Below, piece after piece: positions 1-9,196 of a stretch of DNA of 64,000 nucleotides. The notes beneath the pieces are model-generated. The model was not told the DNA's origin. It was given only the letters and a program-made list of their open reading frames with translations, and searched no databases. Source of the DNA: Melaminivora jejuensis. GTDB taxonomy: Bacteria; Pseudomonadota; Gammaproteobacteria; Burkholderiales; Burkholderiaceae_C. The stretch's first letter is position 1. Each line of letters begins with the position of its first letter. Made by a program: the position numbers and the translations under genes. Location of the stretch: the NCBI RefSeq assembly GCF_017811175.1, contig NZ_JACWIJ010000002.1, positions 2,976,001 to 3,040,000 of the forward strand, written 5' to 3'.

Positions 1-270
1 GACGTCAATACCGAAACCAAGGCCGGTCGCCGCCGCCTGCGCCGCGTCGCCAAAGTGTGCGAGAGCACGGGACAGCGGGTGCAGAAGTCGGTGTTCGAGT
101 GTCAGGTGGATGTGGCGCGGTTCGAAGAACTGGAGCGCCGGCTGCTGGCGGAAATCGATCCTGCGCAGGACTGCCTGCGGATGTATCGCATTCCTGGTAC
201 TCGAGGGTTTGAGGTACTGGAGCATGGCACATTCAAGGCAACCGATTTCGATGGGCCGCTTGTGCTTTGA
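1..270 (+). CDS. cas2: CRISPR-associated endonuclease Cas2, type I-C (5' end cut off by window)
   Basis: Reading frame 1 is open from the first base to the stop at 268-270 (89 residues). Only about seven N-terminal residues of a normal ~96-residue I-C Cas2 are missing. The visible protein begins [18 protein letters not shown], the typical I-C Cas2 N-terminus after the YD strand, continues with [13 protein letters not shown] and ends in FDGPLVL. Cas2 forms the dimeric core of the Cas1-Cas2 spacer-integration complex. Its position directly upstream of the array matches the usual I-C order (cas3, cas5, cas8c, cas7, cas4, cas1, cas2, array). The remaining I-C genes must lie to the left of the window. 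Confidence 0.93.
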   Translation, partial: DVNTETKAGRRRLRRVAKVCESTGQRVQKSVFECQVDVARFEELERRLLAEIDPAQDCLRMYRIPGTRGFEVLEHGTFKATDFDGPLVL

Positions 271-488
271 ACAACTGCAAGACCTTGCTGAACTGCGTGC
301 TATGGTGGCTGCCGCGAACCCCAAGCGGTGGCCGCCATCGTGGCAGGTTCGCGCTCTCCCCAAGTCTTTGATAACAATGGTTTTTCTTGTTTTTCGACAT
401 CCGCCTCGGTCATGTTCCGCAGTATCTGCAGGAGCTTCGCGCGTGGAGGAAGAAAAAGCCTTGAAAAACAAGGAGTTGCCGAGGAAGG
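271..488 (+). promoter_or_regulatory. Leader of the type I-C CRISPR array
   Basis: This 218-bp non-coding interval lies between the cas2 stop and the first repeat. It is locally AT-richer around 360-400 and 455-480 and should carry the array promoter and the integration-proximal leader bases. Polarity is supported by cas2 lying on this side and by the degenerate repeat at the far end (5413-5448). I could not identify a specific promoter or protein site. An open frame crossing this stretch into the array is judged spurious. Confidence 0.7.
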
Positions 489-3400
489 GTTCGCTCGTCA
501 GAAATGACGGGCGTGGATTGAAACAGGTGCGCGTCCATCGCCTGGCGCATCAGCCGCTGTTCGCTCGTCAGAAATGACGGGCGTGGATTGAAACAACGCC
601 TACGTGCGCAGCCGGCGCGCCACCGCGCGTTCGCTCGTCAGAAATGACGGGCGTGGATTGAAACGCGCTCGCGCTCCTGCCGCTCTTCGGCGCGCTTGGG
701 TTCGCTCGTCAGAAATGACGGGCGTGGATTGAAACAGACGCAAGCAAAAAGATCAAACAAGCCCTGGACAGTTCGCTCGTCAGAAATGACGGGCGTGGAT
801 TGAAACACGCCAGTGCGCCAGCGAATGCGGATCGAGGTCTTGTTCGCTCGTCAGAAATGACGGGCGTGGATTGAAACGGCTCAGGGATGGCCGATGTGTC
901 GCGCTTGGCAAGTTCGCTCGTCAGAAATGACGGGCGTGGATTGAAACTATGCCGGGATGATCTGGGGCGAGGTGGCGCAGTGTTCGCTCGTCAGAAATGA
1001 CGGGCGTGGATTGAAACCGAATTTCACCGTACCAACCGGGAGCCGACTGTCGTTCGCTCGTCAGAAATGACGGGCGTGGATTGAAACAGCGGCTCCAGCT
1101 TGGTCTTGGTGTAAGTCCACTGGTTCGCTCGTCAGAAATGACGGGCGTGGATTGAAACAGGCCCTTGATGCACACGGCCAGGACAGCCGGCGGTTCGCTC
1201 GTCAGAAATGACGGGCGTGGATTGAAACCATGTGCTCGATGTGCGTCTGTAGGGCGTCGGCGTGTTCGCTCGTCAGAAATGACGGGCGTGGATTGAAACA
1301 CTGGTCGGCTTGTCGGACTTGATCGACTCTGCGCGTTCGCTCGTCAGAAATGACGGGCGTGGATTGAAACATGGCGAACGGCGTGAACTTCATGTCCGCA
1401 CCGGTTCGCTCGTCAGAAATGACGGGCGTGGATTGAAACATGTCCGCACCGATGATGGCGACCTTCCCGGACGTTCGCTCGTCAGAAATGACGGGCGTGG
1501 ATTGAAACAGTCGGTCTTGCAAAAAGGGCCGCCCGAAGGCAGGTTCGCTCGTCAGAAATGACGGGCGTGGATTGAAACGTCTGGAACATGCTCACCACCT
1601 GAGCAGCGGTCGTTCGCTCGTCAGAAATGACGGGCGTGGATTGAAACATGACCTTGTCCATGCTCATCGTCATGGCTGATGCGGTTCGCTCGTCAGAAAT
1701 GACGGGCGTGGATTGAAACCAATCCTTGAATGGGATGGATGGCGCCGAAGCGCAGTTCGCTCGTCAGAAATGACGGGCGTGGATTGAAACCTCGATGGCA
1801 AGGGCGGCTGTTTCGATCTCGCCAGTTCGCTCGTCAGAAATGACGGGCGTGGATTGAAACATGCCCCACTGCATCGACTGCAGGCACACCGCGAGTTCGC
1901 TCGTCAGAAATGACGGGCGTGGATTGAAACGCGAATCTCGAAGCCGAACTGGCGCAGCAGTTGGCGTTCGCTCGTCAGAAATGACGGGCGTGGATTGAAA
2001 CCAGATGGTACCCATCATGCCCAGCACGCCCACAACGTTCGCTCGTCAGAAATGACGGGCGTGGATTGAAACTCATGCGTGCCACCTGGCACAACGCCCA
2101 GCAGGGGTTCGCTCGTCAGAAATGACGGGCGTGGATTGAAACTCCGTTACGGAAAACCACATATCCACCCTCTGGCGTTCGCTCGTCAGAAATGACGGGC
2201 GTGGATTGAAACCGCATCACCAAGGACGGCGCCGCGCCGGTGGCGCGTTCGCTCGTCAGAAATGACGGGCGTGGATTGAAACAACCTGGACGGCTGGTTT
2301 AACGCAACCGAAGCGGGTTCGCTCGTCAGAAATGACGGGCGTGGATTGAAACCGGCCTTGGGCAGGATCGCAACGATCAACCCCCGGTTCGCTCGTCAGA
2401 AATGACGGGCGTGGATTGAAACAGCCCGGTGATGTCCAGGGTGGCGGCATCGACGGTGTTCGCTCGTCAGAAATGACGGGCGTGGATTGAAACAGGAGCC
2501 GGATCAGCGTGTGGTGCAGTTCGCGGGGTTCGCTCGTCAGAAATGACGGGCGTGGATTGAAACAAGCGCAGCAACTGGGCCGTTGGCCTGGGCGCCATCA
2601 GTTCGCTCGTCAGAAATGACGGGCGTGGATTGAAACAAGGCCATCGTCATCGACAGCATCAGCGAAATCGGTTCGCTCGTCAGAAATGACGGGCGTGGAT
2701 TGAAACCTCATTGGCGGTTTTTTCCGCCCATGCCTTTGCCGTTCGCTCGTCAGAAATGACGGGCGTGGATTGAAACGTGGAGAAGATCGACACCAGCAAC
2801 ACCGAGCTGTTGTTCGCTCGTCAGAAATGACGGGCGTGGATTGAAACATCAACCTATGCCCTCCGGGGGCAAACCATCATGGTTCGCTCGTCAGAAATGA
2901 CGGGCGTGGATTGAAACCAGCCCTGCAATGCAGCTTGCGCGCGGCCCTTGGTTCGCTCGTCAGAAATGACGGGCGTGGATTGAAACCGGTCGAACTGGCA
3001 GGTTGGCCTGGGCGCCATCAAGTTCGCTCGTCAGAAATGACGGGCGTGGATTGAAACCTGAGCGCCTACGACGCTGCCTTGTTCCATGGCGTTCGCTCGT
3101 CAGAAATGACGGGCGTGGATTGAAACATGCACGGCCAGGCGCAGGCGTACATCTCCGGCGTTCGCTCGTCAGAAATGACGGGCGTGGATTGAAACGTTGT
3201 CGGGCCAGACTTCGACCACTTCCGTTTCGGTTCGCTCGTCAGAAATGACGGGCGTGGATTGAAACACTTGAGTAATTCAGTCCCCTATGCACTTCGCCTG
3301 TTCGCTCGTCAGAAATGACGGGCGTGGATTGAAACATCGAATCGGACGTGGAAACCGTGCTGAACGACGGTTCGCTCGTCAGAAATGACGGGCGTGGATT

Positions 3401-5448
3401 GAAACAGCAGCCTGCAGGCCAAAGTGGCAGCCGTGGGCGCGTTCGCTCGTCAGAAATGACGGGCGTGGATTGAAACAAGGCCAAGGCTGCCGCTGCCAGC
3501 CAAGCGTTGGAGGTTCGCTCGTCAGAAATGACGGGCGTGGATTGAAACATCTGGCCGGCCACGATGCCGGGGTCGTTGGCGGTGGTTCGCTCGTCAGAAA
3601 TGACGGGCGTGGATTGAAACGGTACTGGTGGACACGACTTCGGTGCTGCCTGAGGGTTCGCTCGTCAGAAATGACGGGCGTGGATTGAAACAACGCCCGC
3701 GCCTACCCGTGGACAGTTGCGCTGGGTTCGCTCGTCAGAAATGACGGGCGTGGATTGAAACGGCTTTTTGCTCGTCGGTCAGGGTGCTGGCCAGGTTCGC
3801 TCGTCAGAAATGACGGGCGTGGATTGAAACGGCCTGCTGCGCAACCTCGACCGCGCACCGCTGCGTTCGCTCGTCAGAAATGACGGGCGTGGATTGAAAC
3901 CCGGACATCAGCGAAGAGACCCGCACCGTGGGCCGTTCGCTCGTCAGAAATGACGGGCGTGGATTGAAACTTGACGCGCACGCGCTGGCGGCGCTCGCCC
4001 GATGTTCGCTCGTCAGAAATGACGGGCGTGGATTGAAACCCGGACATCAGCGAAGAGACCCGCACCGTGGGCCGTTCGCTCGTCAGAAATGACGGGCGTG
4101 GATTGAAACCCCGCCGGCATCCAGCAGTCTGCTGGGGCGCAGGAGTTCGCTCGTCAGAAATGACGGGCGTGGATTGAAACCTTGATGGTGTCGTAGCTGG
4201 CTTTGGCGTTGTCGTTCGCTCGTCAGAAATGACGGGCGTGGATTGAAACAGCAGCCTGCAGGCCAAAGTGGCAGCCGTGGGCGCGTTCGCTCGTCAGAAA
4301 TGACGGGCGTGGATTGAAACGGCAATAGTCTCGCCGAAGCGCTGGATGGTGCCGGTTCGCTCGTCAGAAATGACGGGCGTGGATTGAAACAACAGTTCGT
4401 TGTTGAGGTCGCTGATGGCCTTGCGGTTCGCTCGTCAGAAATGACGGGCGTGGATTGAAACATTTTGAGGCGCCCCTATGGCACTTGACGTTGAAGTTCG
4501 CTCGTCAGAAATGACGGGCGTGGATTGAAACAGGGCCTGGGCGTGCGCGAAGTTGGCGTTGCCGGCTGTTCGCTCGTCAGAAATGACGGGCGTGGATTGA
4601 AACAGCGTCCGCTGCTGCGCTGGCCGCGCTCAAGCTCGTTCGCTCGTCAGAAATGACGGGCGTGGATTGAAACCTGCTGCTGCAGCTGGCTGATCAGGGC
4701 ATTGGCGGTTCGCTCGTCAGAAATGACGGGCGTGGATTGAAACTTGTAGCGTGGCGGCCCAGGTCTTGGCGGCGTCACGGTTCGCTCGTCAGAAATGACG
4801 GGCGTGGATTGAAACCCCGCGACTGCCTCGGGCAGTGGCGCGACTAGCTGTTCGCTCGTCAGAAATGACGGGCGTGGATTGAAACCAGCCCTGCAATGCA
4901 GCTTGCGCGCGGCCCTTGGGTTCGCTCGTCAGAAATGACGGGCGTGGATTGAAACGAAGTCGTTGGTGGTGATGCCGGCGGCGGACAGCTGTTCGCTCGT
5001 CAGAAATGACGGGCGTGGATTGAAACATCGAGCGACTTGATGCCGCGCTCGACCCCACTGTTCGCTCGTCAGAAATGACGGGCGTGGATTGAAACGCGGT
5101 AGGCGCCAACCTGTCGGCGGTGCCGGTGAGTTCGCTCGTCAGAAATGACGGGCGTGGATTGAAACGTGAGCCTGGCCTACAACGTGGGCGCTGGCCGGGC
5201 GTTCGCTCGTCAGAAATGACGGGCGTGGATTGAAACGCATGGGTAGGACACACCTTCCATGCTTCGCATGGTTCTCTCGTCAGAAATGACGGGCGTGGAT
5301 TGAAACAAGGTGGTGCAATCCGAGCACGTCGCCCTGGTGCGTTCGCTCGTCAGAAATGACGGGCGTGGATTGAAACGAGCAGCTACAGACCGACCAGCGC
5401 CTGCGCTGCCGGGTTCGCTCGCCAGCAATAGCAGGCTCGAATCAAAAC
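489..5448 (+). CRISPR. Type I-C CRISPR array, 71 repeats / 70 spacers
   Basis: I count 71 copies of a 36-nt repeat that starts GTTCGCTCGTC and ends GTGGATTGAAAC, spaced every 69-73 nt with spacers of 33-37 nt. The first is at 489-524. The repeat at 5271-5306 has one C-to-T change (GTTCTCTC). The last, at 5413-5448, is clearly degenerate (ends ATCAAAAC), so the leader is on the left and transcription is on the plus strand. The repeat contains the stem CGTCA-GAAA-TGACG and the ATTGAAAC 3' end that becomes the crRNA 5' handle in I-C systems. Three spacers occur twice (3406/4250, 3901/4040, 2918/4886), and adjacent spacers at 1371 and 1440 overlap in sequence. Confidence 0.99.
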
Positions 5449-5490
5449 GGCACCAATCGATCCCTGACTCAGCCATGAACGGAGGTCAAC

Positions 5491-5694
5491 GTGAAAGGTG
5501 TGCTGTGGTGTGTGGCGCTGGTGGGCCTGGGGGTGCCGCTGGCTTTGCTGGGCCTGGCGCTGGAGAGTGAACGCCTGATGGCCCTGGGAGCTGGCGCGGT
5601 AGCCACGGTGACGGTGGGCTGGCCGGTACTGCTGCTCATGGGCGAGGTGCCCGCGCGCCGAGGCAGCTGCCGCCGCACGGGCCGGGGCTGCTGA
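5491..5694 (+). CDS. Small two-segment membrane protein of unknown function
   Basis: 67 residues from a GTG start with a good GGAGG ribosome-binding site at 5481-5485. Two hydrophobic segments are visible, roughly residues 3-24 and 30-50 (LMALGAGAVATVTVGWPVLL), followed by a short basic Cys-containing tail. I do not recognise a family. It begins 43 bp after the degenerate last I-C repeat, on the same strand, and no partner gene is evident. The strong ribosome-binding site and the hydrophobic pattern support it as real. Confidence 0.55.
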   Translation: MKGVLWCVALVGLGVPLALLGLALESERLMALGAGAVATVTVGWPVLLLMGEVPARRGSCRRTGRGC

Positions 5695-5706
5695 TCAGGT
5701 CGTCAT

Positions 5707-5720
5707 GCACTGATCAGTGC
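5707..5720. promoter_or_regulatory. Perfect 14-bp palindrome GCACTGATCAGTGC
   Basis: This is a perfect inverted repeat just after the small membrane gene. It has no loop and no T-run, so an operator-type binding site is more likely than a terminator. No regulator is identifiable from the sequence. Confidence 0.35.
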
Positions 5721-5727
5721 CAGTTGC

Positions 5728-5792
5728 TTCAAAAAAAGTAGCTGATACCGCTTGCTACACAAGGCTTTTCAGCCTGTTTCAGGCTATTTCAT
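5728..5792 (-). repeat. Dispersed ~60-bp intergenic element, copy 1
   Basis: Reverse orientation: AAAAAAAGTAGCTGATACC, then CGCTTGCTACACAAGG, then a TTTCAT end. It lies between the small membrane gene and the DUF350 gene, and its TTTCAT end touches the DUF350 stop region. Confidence 0.6.
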
Positions 5793-6016
5793 GCCCCATG
5801 GATCGCCGCCGCCACGATGATGCTGATGCCCAGGCACATCGCCGCCACCACCATGCCCAGCGCGCGGTTTTGCTTCTCGACTATCTCGGCCCACAGGTCG
5901 TGCGGGGTGATCTTGTCGATCAGCACGAAGCACAGCCAGAAAATGACCACGCCGATCAGCGCGTACAGGATGGACCCGAGAAAGGCTGCGGGCCGGAGCC
6001 ATTCGATTTCCATCAT
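5789..6016 (-). CDS. DUF350 family membrane protein
   Basis: 75 residues with two hydrophobic helices (about 10-34 and 52-74). A charged loop between them contains KITPHDLWAEIVEKQNRALG, which fits DUF350 (YjfL-like) small membrane proteins. The start ATG has a close AAGGAG ribosome-binding site. It is the last gene of a three-gene minus-strand set after the DUF4178 and SPFH/SHOCT genes. DUF350 and DUF4178 genes are often neighbours in Proteobacteria, sometimes with polyamine-synthesis genes (from memory); none is present here. The molecular role is unknown. Confidence 0.8.
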   Translation of the reverse strand: MMEIEWLRPAAFLGSILYALIGVVIFWLCFVLIDKITPHDLWAEIVEKQNRALGMVVAAMCLGISIIVAAAIHGA

Positions 6017-6064
6017 GGCGTTTACTCCTTGTGAACGAGATGAATGAAGAAAGAGCGCAGGCTG

Positions 6065-7606
6065 CTACAGGTGATCACTTGTGCCCCCGCCCGAGGTATA
6101 GCCGCCCCAGGAGCCGCCCGAGCTGCGGTAGCTGCTGCTGCCCGACGAGCCCGAGCAATTGCTCATCAGCACCAGCAGGATCAGCAGCACGATGAAGATC
6201 AAGATGAGGGTGCCGCAGCCCAGGCTGCCTCCGCCAATGCCGCCGATGGGGCCGGCGTCCTGGCGGCGAAACAGCCCGGCGCGGGCGTCGAGCTTGAAGG
6301 CGCTGGCCACGGCGGCGCTGTCCAGGCGCTGGCCGTGCGACCAGGTGACCTCGCCCGGCGCCTGCTCGCGCGACAGGATGCCCTTGCCATCGACAGCGGC
6401 AAAATCGGCGTTGCTGGTCACCTGCCCGCTGTGTACCGGCCAATAGAACTCGCCGGCCACGTAGCCGGTCTCGGCGCGGTAGCGCGAGGTCAGGCGGTAG
6501 GTGCGGCCCAAGTACTGCGCCAGCGCCGTGCCGTCCCTGTGCGTGGGCGCGCCGGTGGCCGGGCGCACCAGGCTCCAGCCGTCGCTGGCGTCCACCAGGA
6601 AGATGAAGCCGCGCTGGCGGTTGTAGAGCAGGTATTCCTCCCAGCCGAAGGATTCTTCCTCGTCGTCGCCAACCTCCACGCCGGTGCGGTGCTGAAAGCC
6701 CACGACCTGCCAGTCCGCGCCCTCGAAGCGGCCCACGCTGCCCAGCGGGATCAGCGGGCTGATGGGGTTGCGCTGCGCGGCATGGCGCAGCTCGCCGCCC
6801 AGGCCGCTGCTCAGGTCGATGATGCTGTGGCAGGACGGGCAGGTGCAGCTTTTGCTGGTGTCCAGCTGCACCGCCACGGGCGCTCCGCAGTGGGGGCAGT
6901 CGAGCTGGCGCGCCGCTTCCTCGCGCACCGATTCGTCGTCCTTGAGGCCCTGCAGCGCCAGATCCTGCAGCAGCACGCTGCGCCCGCGCTGCACCTGGGG
7001 CGGGGCGCTGCCGTAGTCGATGGACAGCACTTCGCCGTCGGCGCTGCGCAGCTCGACCACGGTGAAGGGCTGGCCCAGCGGCGCCAGCGTGGGCAGCTCG
7101 CCCTCGGCGGCCACCAGCTGCGCCTGCAGGTGGGCGGCCACGCTGAAGGGCTTGCCGGCCACCGAGGTCGTCAGGCCCAGGGGCAGGCGCTCGGGCGGCG
7201 GCAGTTCGCGGCCCGTGGCCGGCAGCGAGAGGACGTAGGCGCCGTTGTCCTCGCCCAGGGTGGCGCTGGTGCCGTCCTCCAGCAGGGCGACCCACTCGGC
7301 CCAGCGGCCCTGCTCGCCCTGGTATTGCAGCCGGCCGATCAGCGTGAAGGCCTGCCCGCCCGGCCCGCCCGGCCCGCCCGGCCAGTCGGCTGGCAGCCGG
7401 CCACTGGCGCCGAGCTGCAGCGGGCTGTGGTCGTCGAAGACCTCGGCCATGCGGCCCACGCGCTGCAGCACCTCGCCGCTGCGCACCACCGTGCTCTGGC
7501 AGTAGGGGCAGACGGCGTGGGTGGACTGCGCGCTGCGGAACTCCACCGGCGCGCCGCAGCCCGGGCAGGGTGCGCGGTACACGCGCTGGGGGGCGCTGCT
7601 GGCCAT
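6065..7606 (-). CDS. DUF4178 domain protein with two zinc ribbons and a C-terminal membrane helix
   Basis: 513 residues. Two CxxC...CxxC zinc ribbons are visible: CPGCGAPVEF...CPYCQS near the N-terminus and CPHCGAPV...CPSCHS around residue 245. Each is followed by a DUF4178-like beta-rich segment (WAEWVALLEDG; WEEYLLYNRQRGFIFLVD). A single helix (TLILIFIVLLILLVLM) lies near the C-terminus and is followed by a Gly/Ser/Tyr-rich tail. It is probably an inner-membrane-anchored cytoplasmic protein. It sits between the SPFH/SHOCT gene upstream and DUF350 downstream, 48 bp from the latter. Function is unknown; a role in membrane or envelope stress is inference from the partners. Confidence 0.8.
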   Translation of the reverse strand: MASSAPQRVYRAPCPGCGAPVEFRSAQSTHAVCPYCQSTVVRSGEVLQRVGRMAEVFDDHSPLQLGASGRLPADWPGGPGGPGGQAFTLIGRLQYQGEQGRWAEWVALLEDGTSATLGEDNGAYVLSLPATGRELPPPERLPLGLTTSVAGKPFSVAAHLQAQLVAAEGELPTLAPLGQPFTVVELRSADGEVLSIDYGSAPPQVQRGRSVLLQDLALQGLKDDESVREEAARQLDCPHCGAPVAVQLDTSKSCTCPSCHSIIDLSSGLGGELRHAAQRNPISPLIPLGSVGRFEGADWQVVGFQHRTGVEVGDDEEESFGWEEYLLYNRQRGFIFLVDASDGWSLVRPATGAPTHRDGTALAQYLGRTYRLTSRYRAETGYVAGEFYWPVHSGQVTSNADFAAVDGKGILSREQAPGEVTWSHGQRLDSAAVASAFKLDARAGLFRRQDAGPIGGIGGGSLGCGTLILIFIVLLILLVLMSNCSGSSGSSSYRSSGGSWGGYTSGGGTSDHL

Positions 7607-7614
7607 GTTTTTAG

Positions 7615-7672
7615 TATGAAATCAGGCTGAAAGCCAAGCCCATCAAGCGGTGATAGCTATTGTTTTGATAGT
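7615..7672 (+). repeat. Dispersed ~60-bp intergenic element, copy 2
   Basis: Forward orientation: TATGAAATCAGGCTGAAAGC, then a CCAAGC...CAAGCGG core and GATAGCTATTGTTTTGAT. It fills the gap between the DUF4178 start and the SPFH/SHOCT stop. Confidence 0.75.
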
Positions 7673-7673
7673 G

Positions 7674-8720
7674 TCAGATCAGCTTCTTGAGCAGCTCGGT
7701 TTTCTTGGCGTCGAACTCCTCTTGCGTCAGGATGCCCTTGGACTTGAGTTCGCCGAGTTTTTCCAGGGTGGCCATGACGTCCTCGGGCCTGACGCCGGGG
7801 GCTGCTGCCGGTGCTGCCGGGGCCGCGCCGGCATTGCCGCCGCCCTGCAGGCCGGCCTGCAGGTTTTGCGCCAGCACCTGGCCCAGCGCCACGCCGGCGC
7901 CCAGGCCCATGGCGTCACCGGCCACGCCGCCGCCGTGGCCGGCGCCTTCGGCGAATTTCGGGATGGCCTGGGCGGTCTGGTATTGCATGAACTTGCCCAT
8001 GTCGCCCCCGACCATGCCCATGCCGATCTTCTGGTCGAGGATTTTCTGCAGCTCCTCGGGCAGCGACAGGTTTTGCACCGTCACGCTTTCGAGCTTGAGG
8101 CCGATGCGCGCAAAGGCCGGCTGCAGGGCGTTGGCCAGCGCTTCGGCAAACATGGTCTGGTTGGCCGCCAGGTCGAGGAAGGGCACGCCGCTGCCGGCGA
8201 TGGCGTTGCTGATGTTTTGCAGCACCAGGCCGCGTAGCTGGCCGTCCAGGTCGGAGACGACATATTCGGCGCGCGTGCCGGAGATTTCGGTGTGGAACAC
8301 CTTGGGGTCGGCCACGCGCCAGGCGTAGTTGCCAAAGGCCCGCAGCCGCACGGCGCCGAAGTCCGCGTCGCGGATGGTGATGGGCTGGGGCGTCCCCCAC
8401 TTCTGATCGACCTGCTGGCGCGTGCTGAAGAAGTACACATCGCTCTTGAAGGGCGATTCGAACAATTTGTCCCAGTTCTTCAGATAGGTCAGCACCGGCA
8501 GGGTCTGGGTGGTCAGCTTGTAGCTGCCCGGGCCGAAGACGTCGGCCACCTGGCCCTCGTTGACGAAGACGGCCATCTGCGACTCGCGCACCACCAGAGT
8601 GGCGCCGTTCTGGATTTCCATGTCCCGCATCGGAAAGCGCCAGGCCAGCGTGCCGTCGCCGTCCTCCGTCCATTGCAGGATGTCGATGAACTGTTTCTTG
8701 ATGAAATCCATGAGGGCCAT
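7674..8720 (-). CDS. SPFH/band-7 domain protein with C-terminal SHOCT domain (YdjI type)
   Basis: 348 residues. The ATG at 8720 (MALMDFIKKQFIDILQW) is preceded by AGGAGC; a longer upstream frame lacks such a site. Residues ~25-230 form an SPFH domain (ESQMAVFVNEGQVADVFGPG; RDADFGAVRLRAFGNYAWRV). A Gly/Ala-rich linker follows, and the last ~30 residues (LEKLGELKSKGILTQEEFDAK) are a SHOCT domain. This matches the virion-core-like YdjI group. SPFH proteins form membrane-associated oligomers. It is first in the minus-strand operon with DUF4178 and DUF350. Confidence 0.88.
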   Translation of the reverse strand: MALMDFIKKQFIDILQWTEDGDGTLAWRFPMRDMEIQNGATLVVRESQMAVFVNEGQVADVFGPGSYKLTTQTLPVLTYLKNWDKLFESPFKSDVYFFSTRQQVDQKWGTPQPITIRDADFGAVRLRAFGNYAWRVADPKVFHTEISGTRAEYVVSDLDGQLRGLVLQNISNAIAGSGVPFLDLAANQTMFAEALANALQPAFARIGLKLESVTVQNLSLPEELQKILDQKIGMGMVGGDMGKFMQYQTAQAIPKFAEGAGHGGGVAGDAMGLGAGVALGQVLAQNLQAGLQGGGNAGAAPAAPAAAPGVRPEDVMATLEKLGELKSKGILTQEEFDAKKTELLKKLI

Positions 8721-8894
8721 GGTGCGCTCCTGGTGCGGGCAGTTGAGGACAAGAGAAGGGGGAAGGGCGAAAGGAGAGGGGGCTGGCGCCGGACGGCAGC
8801 CATCATAGCCAGCGCTGCAGCCGGTGCGCGGGGTTGCTGCGGCGCTGGCAAGCGCCGGCAATCGCCGGGTTAGAGAAATTCGATTGGCAGGGTC

Positions 8895-8915
8895 AAATGA
8901 GAATAATTATCATTT
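8895..8915. promoter_or_regulatory. Fur box upstream of the DUF2061 gene
   Basis: AATGAGAATAATTATCATT matches the 7-1-7 Fur model TGATAATnATTATCA with one mismatch (TGAGAAT). It lies 27-47 bp before the ATG at 8942. The start of the divergent SPFH gene is about 175 bp away, so the DUF2061 gene is the likelier target. Confidence 0.8.
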
Positions 8916-8941
8916 GTCGCATTCCCACCAGGAGCACTGCC

Positions 8942-9196
8942 ATGACCCGCATACGCCAAACCCTGCAGCACCACCGCCTGACCCTGATGAAGACGGCCAG
9001 CTACTACGTCATCCATATCTGCGTGGCCGCCGGCGTGGCTTATCTGGTCACGGGCAATTTGCTGGCCTCGCTGACGCTGAGCCTGCTGGAGCCGACGGTG
9101 CAGGCGGTGGCCTTCTTCTTCCATGAAAAAACCTGGGAACGCGCCTTGCAGCGGCGCGCGGGCAGCGGCGCCGGCGCGACAATGCGCCCATGCTGA
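8942..9196 (+). CDS. DUF2061 family membrane protein, probably Fur-regulated
   Basis: 84 residues. After a basic N-terminus there are two hydrophobic segments (SYYVIHICVAAGVAYLVTGN and LLASLTLSLLEPTVQAVAFF) and the family-typical FFHEKTWER ending. An AGGAGC ribosome-binding site precedes the ATG. A strong Fur box lies directly upstream, so expression should rise under iron limitation. The stop overlaps the start of the threonine deaminase gene by 7 bp, which suggests some co-transcription. DUF2061 proteins have no established function. Confidence 0.85.
   Translation: MTRIRQTLQHHRLTLMKTASYYVIHICVAAGVAYLVTGNLLASLTLSLLEPTVQAVAFFFHEKTWERALQRRAGSGAGATMRPC

Noticed and set aside
110..577. 155-codon open frame overlapping the cas2 end, the leader and the first repeats
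   Set aside because: It overlaps cas2 in another frame and has no domain; its tail is CRISPR repeat.
489..5448. Many open frames with the repeated peptide FQSTPVISDERT (minus) or SLVRNDGRGLK (plus)
   Set aside because: They are translations of the 36-nt CRISPR repeat and spacers, not proteins.
6044..7630. 528-codon plus-strand open frame opposite the DUF4178 gene
   Set aside because: Antisense shadow with no recognisable domain; the minus-strand frame has clear zinc ribbons and a membrane helix.
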